A stretch of DNA of 64,000 bases from Eggerthellaceae bacterium (GTDB lineage Bacteria > Actinomycetota > Coriobacteriia > Coriobacteriales > Eggerthellaceae): positions 1 to 64,000 of the forward strand of contig CAJTDS010000004.1 of the NCBI GenBank assembly GCA_910575165.1. Direction: 5' to 3'. A program made the translations under genes and the position numbers. The notes under the pieces were generated by a model, which did no database searches, was not told the DNA's origin, and saw only the letters and a program-made list of their open reading frames with translations. Positions 17,801 through 24,757 of the stretch are shown here, in pieces; position 1 is the stretch's first letter; the number at the start of each line of letters is the position of its first letter.

Positions 17801-18420
17801 CCTACGACATCGGCTACGGCGGACTGGATCATGTGCTTGCCTCCGGCGAGGACGTGAACGTGTTCGTGTTCGACACCGAGGTGTACTCCAACACCGGCGG
17901 CCAGGCCTCCAAGTCGTCCAACATCGGCCAGGTGGCGCAGTTCGCGGCCGCGGGTAAGTCCATCAAGAAGAAGAGCCTGGCCGAGATCGCCATGGCCTAC
18001 GGCTACGTGTACGTGGCGCAGGTGGCCATGGGCGCGAAGCTGCCCCAGACCATCAAGGCCATCCAGGAGGCCGAGGCTTACTCGGGCCCGTCGCTGATCA
18101 TCGGGTACTCGCCCTGCGAGATGCACTCCATCAAGGGCGGCATGAAGAACTGCCAGGAGGAGATGAAGAAGGCCGTGGAGTGCGGCTACTGGAACCTGTT
18201 CCGCTTCAACCCGGCGGCTCCCGCGGGCAAGCGCTTCGTGCTGGATTCGAAGGCGCCCGCCGGCGGCTACCGCGACTTCCTCATGAACGAGGCGCGCTAC
18301 AGCCGCCTGACCCGCGAGTTCCCCGAGCGGGCCGAGGAGCTGTTCGCCGAAAGCGAGCAGGACGCCATGGCGCGCTACGAGCACCTGCAGAAGCTGGTGT
18401 CGCTCTACGACGAGGCCTAA
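14863..18420 (+). CDS. nifJ: pyruvate:ferredoxin (flavodoxin) oxidoreductase
   Basis: Oxidises pyruvate with coenzyme A to acetyl-CoA and CO2, passing electrons to ferredoxin or flavodoxin. The 1185-residue one-chain form has the N-terminal domain (YPITPSSPMAD), a central CoA-binding part, two ferredoxin [4Fe-4S] motifs around residues 697-710 (CIQCNQCSYVCP) and 756-770 (CMGCAVCAGVCP), and a C-terminal thiamine-diphosphate domain with further cysteines (CAGCAE) and the GDGWAYDIGYGG and YSNTGGQ motifs. The ATG at 14863 follows AGGAGAG. It would use the pyruvate released by the aldolase upstream, but the enzyme is central to anaerobic metabolism in general. Confidence 0.97.
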   Translation: MARAFKSMDGNNAAAYVSYAFTEVAGIYPITPSSPMADLVDQWSAAGQKNIFGTRVKVCEMQSEGGAAGTVHGSLAAGALTTSYTASQGLLLMIPNMYKIAAEQLPCVLHVSARTVATHALNIFGDHSDVMACRQTGFAMLAEGNVQEIMDLSAVAHLSAIKGKVPFINFFDGFRTSHEVQKVAVWDYDDLAEMCDMDAVAAFRAHALNPEHPAMRGSHENGDIFFQHREACNGVYDALPAVVEEYMDKVNARLGTDYKLFNYYGAPDADRVIVAMGSFCDVCEEVVDYLCAQGQKVGLVKVRLYRPFVTEKFAAALPATVRRIAVLDRTKEPGSIGEPLFLDVVNALAIEGRADIQVTGGRYGLGSKDTPPSSAFAVYDMLAGDALPRQFTIGIVDDVTNLSLPEDKNCPNTAAPGTIECKFWGLGGDGTVGANKNSIKIIGDHTEKYVQAYFQYDSKKTGGVTVSHLRFGDSPIRSAYYVNKADFVACHNPSYIEKNFPVVFDVKPGGTLLVNAQWTDEELGRHLSAAAKRYIAANDVKVYLINAIDLAIELGMGNRTNTILQSAFFALAGVLPSQDAIRYMKDAATKSYLKKGQDVVDMNHRAIDAGATAFHQVAVPADWADAEDEATLAPLAGRPELVKMVRDIMEPVSRMEGDSLPVSAFMDYADGQFPQGAAAYEKRGVAVTVPEWEPSTCIQCNQCSYVCPHATIRPFALSEVEAQAAPAQTKLVPAKGKAAQAAGYQFTMAVSPLDCMGCAVCAGVCPTNSLTMKPTRDEMGQQEVFDFCVAEVAPKPELIDATVKGSQFSQPLLEFSGSCAGCAETSYARLVTQLFGDRMFIANATGCSSIWGGPAAVSPYTVNKDGHGPAWSNSLFEDNAEHGLGMLLGYEAVRNKVLTDTEALLACEGVSETLAAAAQAWMGSLSDADASKAAAAEYVAQLEAVANGAGEAAKLAGGILENKQFLTKKSVWIFGGDGWAYDIGYGGLDHVLASGEDVNVFVFDTEVYSNTGGQASKSSNIGQVAQFAAAGKSIKKKSLAEIAMAYGYVYVAQVAMGAKLPQTIKAIQEAEAYSGPSLIIGYSPCEMHSIKGGMKNCQEEMKKAVECGYWNLFRFNPAAPAGKRFVLDSKAPAGGYRDFLMNEARYSRLTREFPERAEELFAESEQDAMARYEHLQKLVSLYDEA

Positions 18421-18475
18421 GGGCCGCAGGGGCGGGAGAGCCGCAAGCGCTGCGAAGCGCATAGCGTGATGCCAA

Positions 18476-18508
18476 GGGGGCCGAGACCTGAGGGTTTCGG
18501 CCCCCTTT
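18476..18508. terminator. terminator between convergent genes
   Basis: A 13-bp stem GGGGGCCGAGACC (18476-18488) / GGTTTCGGCCCCC (18493-18505), with one G-U pair and loop TGAG, followed by TTTCC. It ends the oxidoreductase transcript and may also serve the minus-strand FHA gene. Confidence 0.88.
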
Positions 18509-18555
18509 CCGTTGCATGGATTCCTGCCGCCAGGCGTGGGGCGCCCTGGAGGAGG

Positions 18556-19584
18556 CTACCGGGCGTTAGCGCGACCTATGGCGGGATGGGCCAGCACGCA
18601 GTAGACGGTGCTGCTGGCGAAGACGATGGTGTCGCCGGGGAGGATGGGCACGGCCGCGGCCTCGTCGGCTGGCGCGGAGCTGCCGCCCGGCGCCTCGTCG
18701 CGCGGCGGCTCTACCACCGCCTGAGATCCCGTAGCGCGGCGAACGACGGTGCCGTTGCGCGACCCCAGACCCACCACGGTCCAGCCGTCCGCGGCGCTGT
18801 AGCGGATGCGGGCGTGCATGGAGGAGACGTCGGCCTCTACGTTGTTGATCACCGTGGCATTGCCCTCGGGATCGCTCGCGCGCATGGAGCTTACCAGGGC
18901 CCCGTCGCCGTCGGGATGCAGCCAGACGGTGTCGCCGCACAGCATGCCGTCCTTCAAGCGAACAAGCCCCAGGGTGAAGGCGCCGTCCGAGCGCTCCGGA
19001 GGGACGATATCGATCAGGGGGGGGGTCGTTCGAGGAGGGGTGAGGGGGCTCGGCGCGTTGATGGCCGTGCTGAAATGCTCCATCTCCCGCACCGCCGCCG
19101 CTCCGTCCGCGCTGATGGCGGCCCATACCATAAGCGCCATGATCTGCTCCGCCTTGTCGCTGTCGGCGATGTCGCCATCGCAGGCTATGCGGGCGACGGC
19201 GTTTGCGAACAGCGTCTCATCGCGCCCGTAGGCGGCCACGGCCTGGGCCATGGGGGAGACGTAACGCTCGGCCACCAGGCGCACGATGTCGGCGTTCGTA
19301 AGGGGGCTGCGTCCGCGCGAGCGCTTGCCCTTCATGCGCGATACCAGCCGCGGCACGGAGAGCTCCAGGCCGGCGAAGAGGTCGGGGTTGAGGTACGGCG
19401 GTTCGGCGTGCACGATGTAGCGCAGAAGCCACGTCTTCTCGGAAGCGCGCTGCACGGCGCTGCGCCCGTCGAAGGAAGGACGCGACGACAGCAGGATCTG
19501 GGCCGTGTCCAGGTTCGTCATGCCGCACTCGCTTTTAAGCATCGAGGCCAGTATCTCGTAAGGCGTTTTATGTTGGACGGTCAT
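18556..19584 (-). CDS. FHA-domain protein of unknown role
   Basis: A 342-residue cytoplasmic protein. Residues about 245-335 form a forkhead-associated domain: the core VSSMHARI, a tryptophan-containing strand and GSRNGTVV match the FHA phosphothreonine-binding pattern (S-x-x-H, N-G). The first 200 residues are mostly helical and match nothing recognised here. A Pro/Thr-rich linker (about 195-210, PSPLTPPRTTPP) joins the two and could itself be a kinase substrate. The ATG at 19584 has an AAAGG upstream; longer in-frame starts lack one. No Ser/Thr kinase gene is nearby, so the partner must be elsewhere. Phosphopeptide binding is a family property, not shown here. Confidence 0.75.
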   Translation of the reverse strand: MTVQHKTPYEILASMLKSECGMTNLDTAQILLSSRPSFDGRSAVQRASEKTWLLRYIVHAEPPYLNPDLFAGLELSVPRLVSRMKGKRSRGRSPLTNADIVRLVAERYVSPMAQAVAAYGRDETLFANAVARIACDGDIADSDKAEQIMALMVWAAISADGAAAVREMEHFSTAINAPSPLTPPRTTPPLIDIVPPERSDGAFTLGLVRLKDGMLCGDTVWLHPDGDGALVSSMRASDPEGNATVINNVEADVSSMHARIRYSAADGWTVVGLGSRNGTVVRRATGSQAVVEPPRDEAPGGSSAPADEAAAVPILPGDTIVFASSTVYCVLAHPAIGRANAR

Positions 19585-19799
19585 GGATGCTCGGCCTTTC
19601 CCGGACCGACGACGGTGTCTGCTGCATTCAGCGTTCGTAGATGCTCGATCAAAACAATGTCGCTCAGTATCCCCCACTTTGTCCCTGTTAAAGGTGCGCA
19701 CCTTTTCGAACGGGGGTATCGTTCTCTCTCCTCTTGATTTGGAGGTGGGGGCGTCGAGCGGGCGCCGTTTTCTATGGGTCGCTTTATAAGGAGGGCGTA

Positions 19800-19940
19800 G
19801 TGGATTTGTCTGGCCTGGTTCTTCTTCTGGTGCTTTTAAAAGTAATTCTGGTGGCGTGGCTGGTCGCTATCGCAATGCTGGCCGATGAATATAAGAAAAA
19901 GTGCGGGCCGGACGAAAAGACCCCCGTCTTCACTCTATAG
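19800..19940 (+). CDS. small single-pass membrane protein (46 aa)
   Basis: A short frame starting at GTG 19800 with a strong AAGGAGG ribosome site. A hydrophobic segment of about 26 residues (from LVLLLVLLKVILV to AIAML) is followed by a charged tail (DEYKKK and PDEKT). That combination of ribosome site, membrane helix and positive-inside tail supports a real micro-protein, perhaps a toxin-like or regulatory peptide. The frame stays open to an ATG at 19734, but that part is not hydrophobic and has no ribosome site. It matches nothing recognised. Confidence 0.5.
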   Translation: MDLSGLVLLLVLLKVILVAWLVAIAMLADEYKKKCGPDEKTPVFTL

Positions 19941-20074
19941 TTTGTTGGCATTTTCGCCTCGCCCATTGTTGTCGGGCTGATCGTTTGCGCCCATCCGGAC
20001 CGCTCCGGGAATAGTCTCGCAGCGCCGGGTGCGCCGCGAATCGAAGACCAGCTTCCCAGGATTTAGGGGCGATC

Positions 20075-20598
20075 ATGGCGAATTTCAAGGTTGCATACCG
20101 CGTTGACATGAAGACGAAGGGGGAGGACGGGCTTGCCTGGGAACCCGGCTGCCCCGTTGCGTTTCGGGCAATCCAGGTTTCCCGCAACGTGAACACCGCC
20201 GACGCGTTCCTGCAGGCGGAGGTCCGCAACGTCTCGGGGGAGGAGATCGGCAGCTTCAAGGCTCGCTTCAACGTCTCCTACGAGCCCGTCGCGATACCGA
20301 GGCCGAAGCTCCTCGGCTTGTCCGACGATGCGCGAGATGGGCGGCAGGCCCCCGCAAGCGCTTGCGTGCGGTCGCCGAGGCGCTCGGGGATACGGAGGAC
20401 GGTTCTTGGAGGCGGCTCAATCCCGAGAATCGAGCCAAAGGGCAGATGTCGCTTGAGATACTCGCTTCGTCGTGGCGAAGCCGATTGGTCTATCCGATAG
20501 CAGCTGCTTTGCCGCGCTCGGCTCGCCCCCGCTGCGAAAGGGGGTATGATTCTCACCAGGCGATTAAGAAAGACGAAAGATTTGGTAATCAAGAGTAA
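20075..20598 (+). pseudogene. decayed gene of an unrecognised protein
   Basis: From ATG 20075 about 70 residues look like genuine protein: AFRAIQVSRNVNTADAFLQ, then AEVRNVSGEEIGSFKARF. After that the frame turns into Arg/Ser/Pro-rich nonsense (RSPRRSGIRRTVLGGG). Protein-like sequence resumes in another frame around 20362-20470 (LRAVAEAL, TEDGSWRRL). The simplest reading is a small deletion or frameshift inside a larger gene whose first part describes a beta-strand domain. I recall similar patterns in cytoplasmic proteins of Eggerthellaceae ending in zinc ribbons, but this is memory and not verified. The alternative is an intact 141-residue protein. Confidence 0.4.
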
Positions 20599-20694
20599 AG
20601 AAACTGCGCATTACGCTTAATCAGCCCGGCCCTTACCATGAAGTGGTCGCGGATTATGCCGCGGCCTTGCGAGAGGTTGAGTAGAGGAGGAGTA

Positions 20695-23370
20695 ATGACG
20701 GATTATCATGATGGGGCGACTATGGCCGCCTCGATGCCGCGCCGTCGGTTCGTCCAGATCGGAGCCGCCACAACAGCGCTGCTCGCCGCTGGGGGAGTCC
20801 TGTCGAGCTGCAGCAAGAATGTCCCCGAGGAGCAGAAGGAGGTCGACGCCTCTGCCGCCGAGCGCGCCAACGAGTCCGCAGACAGCCCCTCGAAGGCCAC
20901 CTTCGAGCGCGACTTGGCCGACGGGACCTGGGTGAGCGCCGCCTGCTGGCACAACTGCGGCGGCAAGTGCGTGAACCGAGTCCTGGTCAAGGACGGCATG
21001 GTCGTTCGGCAGAAGACAGACGACACCCACGAGGACAGCCCTGACTTCCCCCAGCAGCGCGCGTGCCTGCGCGGTTACTCGCAGCAGCGCCAGGTGTTCG
21101 GCGCCGACCGCATCAAGTACCCCATGAAGCGCAAGAGCTGGTCCCCCGAAAACCCCAACGGCGACTTGCGCGGCCGCGACGAATGGGAGCGCATCAGCTG
21201 GGATCAGGCGCTCGACTACGTGGCCGACGAGTTGCGCAAGGCCTACGAGTCCTACGGTCCCGAGTCCATCCTGAGCTTCGGCAGCAGCGGCGGGGTGCAG
21301 AACGTGCTCGCCACGTTGGGAGGGTTCCGCACGAAATGGGACACCGCTTCCTTGGGAACGTGCAGGTTCGATTGGACCCGTGCGGGAATGCTGGCGTCGA
21401 ACTTCCAGACTGCCAACGACCGCTTCGACCTCAGGAAGGCCGAGATTGTCGTCATGGTCGGCGCCAACCCCGCCTGGTCCTGCGGCGGCATCTTCCCCTA
21501 CCTTCACCTGCAGGCCAAGAAGGCCGGCGCGCAGTACATCTACGTCGGGCCCTACTACAACGCCACAGCGCAGATGCTTGATGCGAAGTGGATCCCGGTT
21601 ATGGCGGGCACCGACACGGCGCTGCTGCTCGGCGTTGCCCAGACCCTCATCGCCAAGGACAGCCCCGAGCACCCCATGATCGATTGGGATTTCCTGAACA
21701 AGTACGCTGTCGGGTTCGACGCCGATCATATGCCCGAAGGGGCAAAGCTCGACGAGAACTTCCATGACTACCTGATGGGGGTCTATGACGGTGTGGTGAA
21801 GGACGCCGCCTGGGCATCGAAGATCACCGGTGCCTCCGTCGAGGACATCGAGTACCTCGCCGAGGCCATCCGTCCCGGCAAGCGTGTGTCCCTCATTCAT
21901 GGTAACGCGCCCGCCCGTTGCAACGGAGCGGAGAACTTCCCGCAGCTGTTCACCACGCTCGGCTACATGACCGGCCACATGGGCAAGCCTGGCGAGTGCA
22001 CGGGTTGCTGTTACAAGTCCCAGGTTAACGGCGGTCCGAGTCTTGTCAAGGGCGGATCGAAGGGCTATCCTTCCGTCAAGAACCCCGTGACCGACACCAT
22101 ATGCGCCCCCGTTATCTGGCACTCGATCAAGAACGGTGAGTTCCTCTCTGCGGGTACCGACACCAAGTGGGAGAACCGGGGCATGATCCCCGTCGACATC
22201 CACGTCATCCACACCGAGGCCGCCTCAGGTATCCAGGGTACTCCAAACCTGCGCGACGGCATCGATGTGTATCGCACCGTCGACTTCGCTTTCACCCAGG
22301 CGTTCACCTTCAACACCGCGGCGAAGCTCTCCGACATCGTGCTGCCCATCACCACCCCGTGGGAGCGCGAGGGGGGCAACGCGATCAGCATCGACCGCGA
22401 GTACGTGATCTTCTACACGAAGGTCATCGACCCTATGTACGAGGCCCAGTCGGATATCTGGGTTGCCGAACAGCTAGCAGAGCGCATGGGCCTCGACCCG
22501 AAGGAGCTGTTCCCGTTCGACGAGAACCAGGCGTTCTTCAACCTGCTGGCGTCGAGCACGGTCTGGGATCCCAAGGCCAACGACTATGCACCGTTGTGCA
22601 CCATCACGGAGCAGGATATTGCCAACTGGGGCGTCGAGGGTGAGCCACAGCAGGGCATTATCGCCATCGACGATTTGGTGGAGCAGGGCGTATACCAGTA
22701 CAAGCGCACGGAGGGCGACGGACTCGACTACGTTGCGTACAAAGACTTCCTGGAAGATCCGGAGGCCAACCCGCTTACCTCCGATAGCGGCAAGTTCGAG
22801 ATTTACTGCCAGTGGAAGGCTGACACGCTCAATGCCATGGGCCACTCCGACATGGAGTTCAAACCCTATCCCAGCTACGTCCCCTCGCCGGTGGGCTACG
22901 AGACCACGTTCGCCAACCTTGAGAAGGGGGAGAAGGGCGAGTACCCGTTCGTGCTGTACAACCCCCACTACTTCCGCCGCACCCACAGCTGTCTGGACCA
23001 GGTAGACTGGCTGCGCGAGGCGTGGAACAACCCTGTATTCCTCAACGCCTCCGACGCCAAGGCGCTGGGCATCAAAGACGGCGACCCGGTCCTGGTGAGA
23101 AACCAGTACGCCCAGACGGTGCGCTACGCCAACCTGAACGAGACCATGATCCCTGGCCTGGTGGGGCTTCCCCACGGCGCATGGCTTGACTGGGACGACG
23201 ATATGCAGATCGACCACGGCGGCAACGACAATCTCATGATGGGTCCTCTTACCAGTAACATGGGCGTGAGTGGCTACAACAATTTCAATTGCGCAATCGA
23301 GAAGTGGACCGGCGACGAGCAGCCTCTTGACTGTGAGCGCGAAATCGCTGCTCCCCGGGGCATAGAGTAG
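20695..23370 (+). CDS. Tat-targeted molybdopterin oxidoreductase, catalytic subunit
   Basis: An 891-residue enzyme of the DMSO-reductase superfamily, acting outside the membrane on an unknown substrate. It starts with a twin-arginine signal (MPRRRFVQIGAA, residues 14-25). The [4Fe-4S] cysteines follow (C84, C88, C92, C124) and then the bis-MGD domains. The Mo ligand is not obvious; candidates lie in GTCRFDWTRAG near 221-231. The signal peptide ends in LSSC (C39), a plausible lipobox, which could tether the enzyme because no membrane-anchor subunit is encoded nearby. The ATG at 20695 follows GAGGAGG. Next come the Fe-S subunit (13 bp on) and a TorD-like chaperone, the usual set for this enzyme class. 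Confidence 0.92.
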   Translation: MTDYHDGATMAASMPRRRFVQIGAATTALLAAGGVLSSCSKNVPEEQKEVDASAAERANESADSPSKATFERDLADGTWVSAACWHNCGGKCVNRVLVKDGMVVRQKTDDTHEDSPDFPQQRACLRGYSQQRQVFGADRIKYPMKRKSWSPENPNGDLRGRDEWERISWDQALDYVADELRKAYESYGPESILSFGSSGGVQNVLATLGGFRTKWDTASLGTCRFDWTRAGMLASNFQTANDRFDLRKAEIVVMVGANPAWSCGGIFPYLHLQAKKAGAQYIYVGPYYNATAQMLDAKWIPVMAGTDTALLLGVAQTLIAKDSPEHPMIDWDFLNKYAVGFDADHMPEGAKLDENFHDYLMGVYDGVVKDAAWASKITGASVEDIEYLAEAIRPGKRVSLIHGNAPARCNGAENFPQLFTTLGYMTGHMGKPGECTGCCYKSQVNGGPSLVKGGSKGYPSVKNPVTDTICAPVIWHSIKNGEFLSAGTDTKWENRGMIPVDIHVIHTEAASGIQGTPNLRDGIDVYRTVDFAFTQAFTFNTAAKLSDIVLPITTPWEREGGNAISIDREYVIFYTKVIDPMYEAQSDIWVAEQLAERMGLDPKELFPFDENQAFFNLLASSTVWDPKANDYAPLCTITEQDIANWGVEGEPQQGIIAIDDLVEQGVYQYKRTEGDGLDYVAYKDFLEDPEANPLTSDSGKFEIYCQWKADTLNAMGHSDMEFKPYPSYVPSPVGYETTFANLEKGEKGEYPFVLYNPHYFRRTHSCLDQVDWLREAWNNPVFLNASDAKALGIKDGDPVLVRNQYAQTVRYANLNETMIPGLVGLPHGAWLDWDDDMQIDHGGNDNLMMGPLTSNMGVSGYNNFNCAIEKWTGDEQPLDCEREIAAPRGIE

Positions 23371-23383
23371 AGGAGGGCCAGGA

Positions 23384-23962
23384 ATGGGACGCAAAGGTTT
23401 TTACTACGATCAGACAGTCTGCATCGGCTGCCGCACCTGCCAAGTGGCGTGCAAGAATAAGAACCAGCTCGAAGTGGGCACTTTGTTCCGCCAGGTCCAT
23501 ACCTTTGAGACCGGTTCGTTCCCCAATGCAAGGGTCTACCATTACGCCGCCACGTGTAACCACTGCGAGAATCCGGCGCGCGTCGCCGTCTGCCCCAATG
23601 CCGCTATGTTCATTGACGAGACTGACGGTACGGTCCAGCATGACGACACCAAGTGCATCGGGTGCGAGTACTGCGTCAAGGCCTGCCCCTACGGCGTGCC
23701 GCAGTACATTGAGTCGAAGTCCAAGACGCACAAGTGCGACGCATGCTACCAGCTCCGCGCCATCGGCGAGCAGCCGGCCTGCGTTGCGGGCTGCCCCATG
23801 AGAGCCCTGGAGTTCGGCGAAATCGACGAGCTGCGCGCGAAGCATCCCGACGCCGTCAATCAGATAGCCGCGTTGCCCGACGCTTCGGAGACCAACCCGT
23901 CCGTAGCCATTTCGGCTAAGGAGTACGCTCTTACCCAAGAGGGGAAGAAAGTGCTGGTCTAG
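23384..23962 (+). CDS. DmsB-like four-cluster ferredoxin subunit
   Basis: A 192-residue electron-transfer partner of the preceding molybdoenzyme. Four cysteine groups typical of DmsB/NrfC proteins are visible: CIGCRTCQVAC (from C13), CNHC...CP, CIGCEYCVKACPYG and CDAC...CVAGCP, giving up to four [4Fe-4S] clusters. It has no signal peptide, so it would be exported bound to the catalytic subunit. Start ATG 23384 follows GGAGGG. With no quinol-oxidising membrane subunit next to it, its electron partner is unknown. Confidence 0.93.
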   Translation: MGRKGFYYDQTVCIGCRTCQVACKNKNQLEVGTLFRQVHTFETGSFPNARVYHYAATCNHCENPARVAVCPNAAMFIDETDGTVQHDDTKCIGCEYCVKACPYGVPQYIESKSKTHKCDACYQLRAIGEQPACVAGCPMRALEFGEIDELRAKHPDAVNQIAALPDASETNPSVAISAKEYALTQEGKKVLV

Positions 23963-23989
23963 TTTGTTTGCAGCACGGTGCTGGAGAAT

Positions 23990-24023
23990 GCGATGGCGAC
24001 CCCGTTTGCGGGGCCGCCATCGC
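23990..24023 (+). repeat. hairpin between Fe-S subunit and chaperone genes
   Basis: GCGATGGCGACCCC (23990-24003) pairs with GGGGCCGCCATCGC (24010-24023), one mismatch. No T run follows, so it may slow or stabilise the transcript between subunit and chaperone genes rather than end it. Confidence 0.6.
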
Positions 24024-24044
24024 GGTATGTAGAGAGGAGATGCG

Positions 24045-24719
24045 ATGATAGAGGACAAGGAGGCGTTTCTGCGCTGCAGGCCCTTCGCCTACGCCCTGAT
24101 GGCGAGGCTATTCAAGAACGAGCCAGAGGAGGGGGTTGTTGCGCTGCTCTCTGAAAAGGCTACTATTGAGGCCATCCTGGTAGCCGCAGGGGGAGACTGC
24201 CGGGCGGCTGATGCCCTCACAGAGATGGCGGCTTCGGCCGAGGAGGCGGGCATCGAGCGTTTGAGGAGCGAATTCACCAGGCTCTTCCTCGGTCCCGCGC
24301 GCCTGCCCGTGCCTCCGTGGGAGTCGGTCTTCTCGACGGGCGAACCGCTGCTGTTCCAGCAGGCCACCGCCGAAGTGAGGCAGGCTTATCGCGCTCATGG
24401 CTTCGAGGTGGGAGGCTACCCGAAGGAGGCTGACGATCATCTGGCGGTGGAGCTTGAGTTCCTGGCGAGGCTCGGCGAGGCTATCATCTGTGCTTGGGAG
24501 TCGGGGGATGCGGAGGCTGCGCGACGCATGGCCTGCGGGTACGGGGAGTTTCTTCGGACACACCCGTGCAGTTGGTTCGGACCTTTCGCCGAGCAGCTCG
24601 AAGCCTACGCGGAAAAGGGGACGGTGGGGCGTTTTTACCCCCAGGCGGCTGCGTTGGCGGCGCTGCTATGCCGCTATGACCAGGAGGTAAGCGCAGAGCT
24701 CGTCAGCGGAGCGGCCTGA
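24045..24719 (+). CDS. TorD/DmsD-family molybdoenzyme chaperone
   Basis: A 224-residue helical protein that should hold the apo-molybdoenzyme and its Tat signal until the cofactor is loaded. The family stretch EFTRLFLGPARLPVPPWESV (about 81-100) and the later DDHLAVELEFL (about 130-140) are the diagnostic motifs. The ATG at 24045 follows GAGGAG. It is the third gene of the redox operon and its arginine codons are often AGG, unlike the genes at either end of the window. Confidence 0.9.
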   Translation: MIEDKEAFLRCRPFAYALMARLFKNEPEEGVVALLSEKATIEAILVAAGGDCRAADALTEMAASAEEAGIERLRSEFTRLFLGPARLPVPPWESVFSTGEPLLFQQATAEVRQAYRAHGFEVGGYPKEADDHLAVELEFLARLGEAIICAWESGDAEAARRMACGYGEFLRTHPCSWFGPFAEQLEAYAEKGTVGRFYPQAAALAALLCRYDQEVSAELVSGAA

Positions 24720-24757
24720 CGGCCATACGCTGTAGATCGGGGGAAGGGGGGGGCGGA

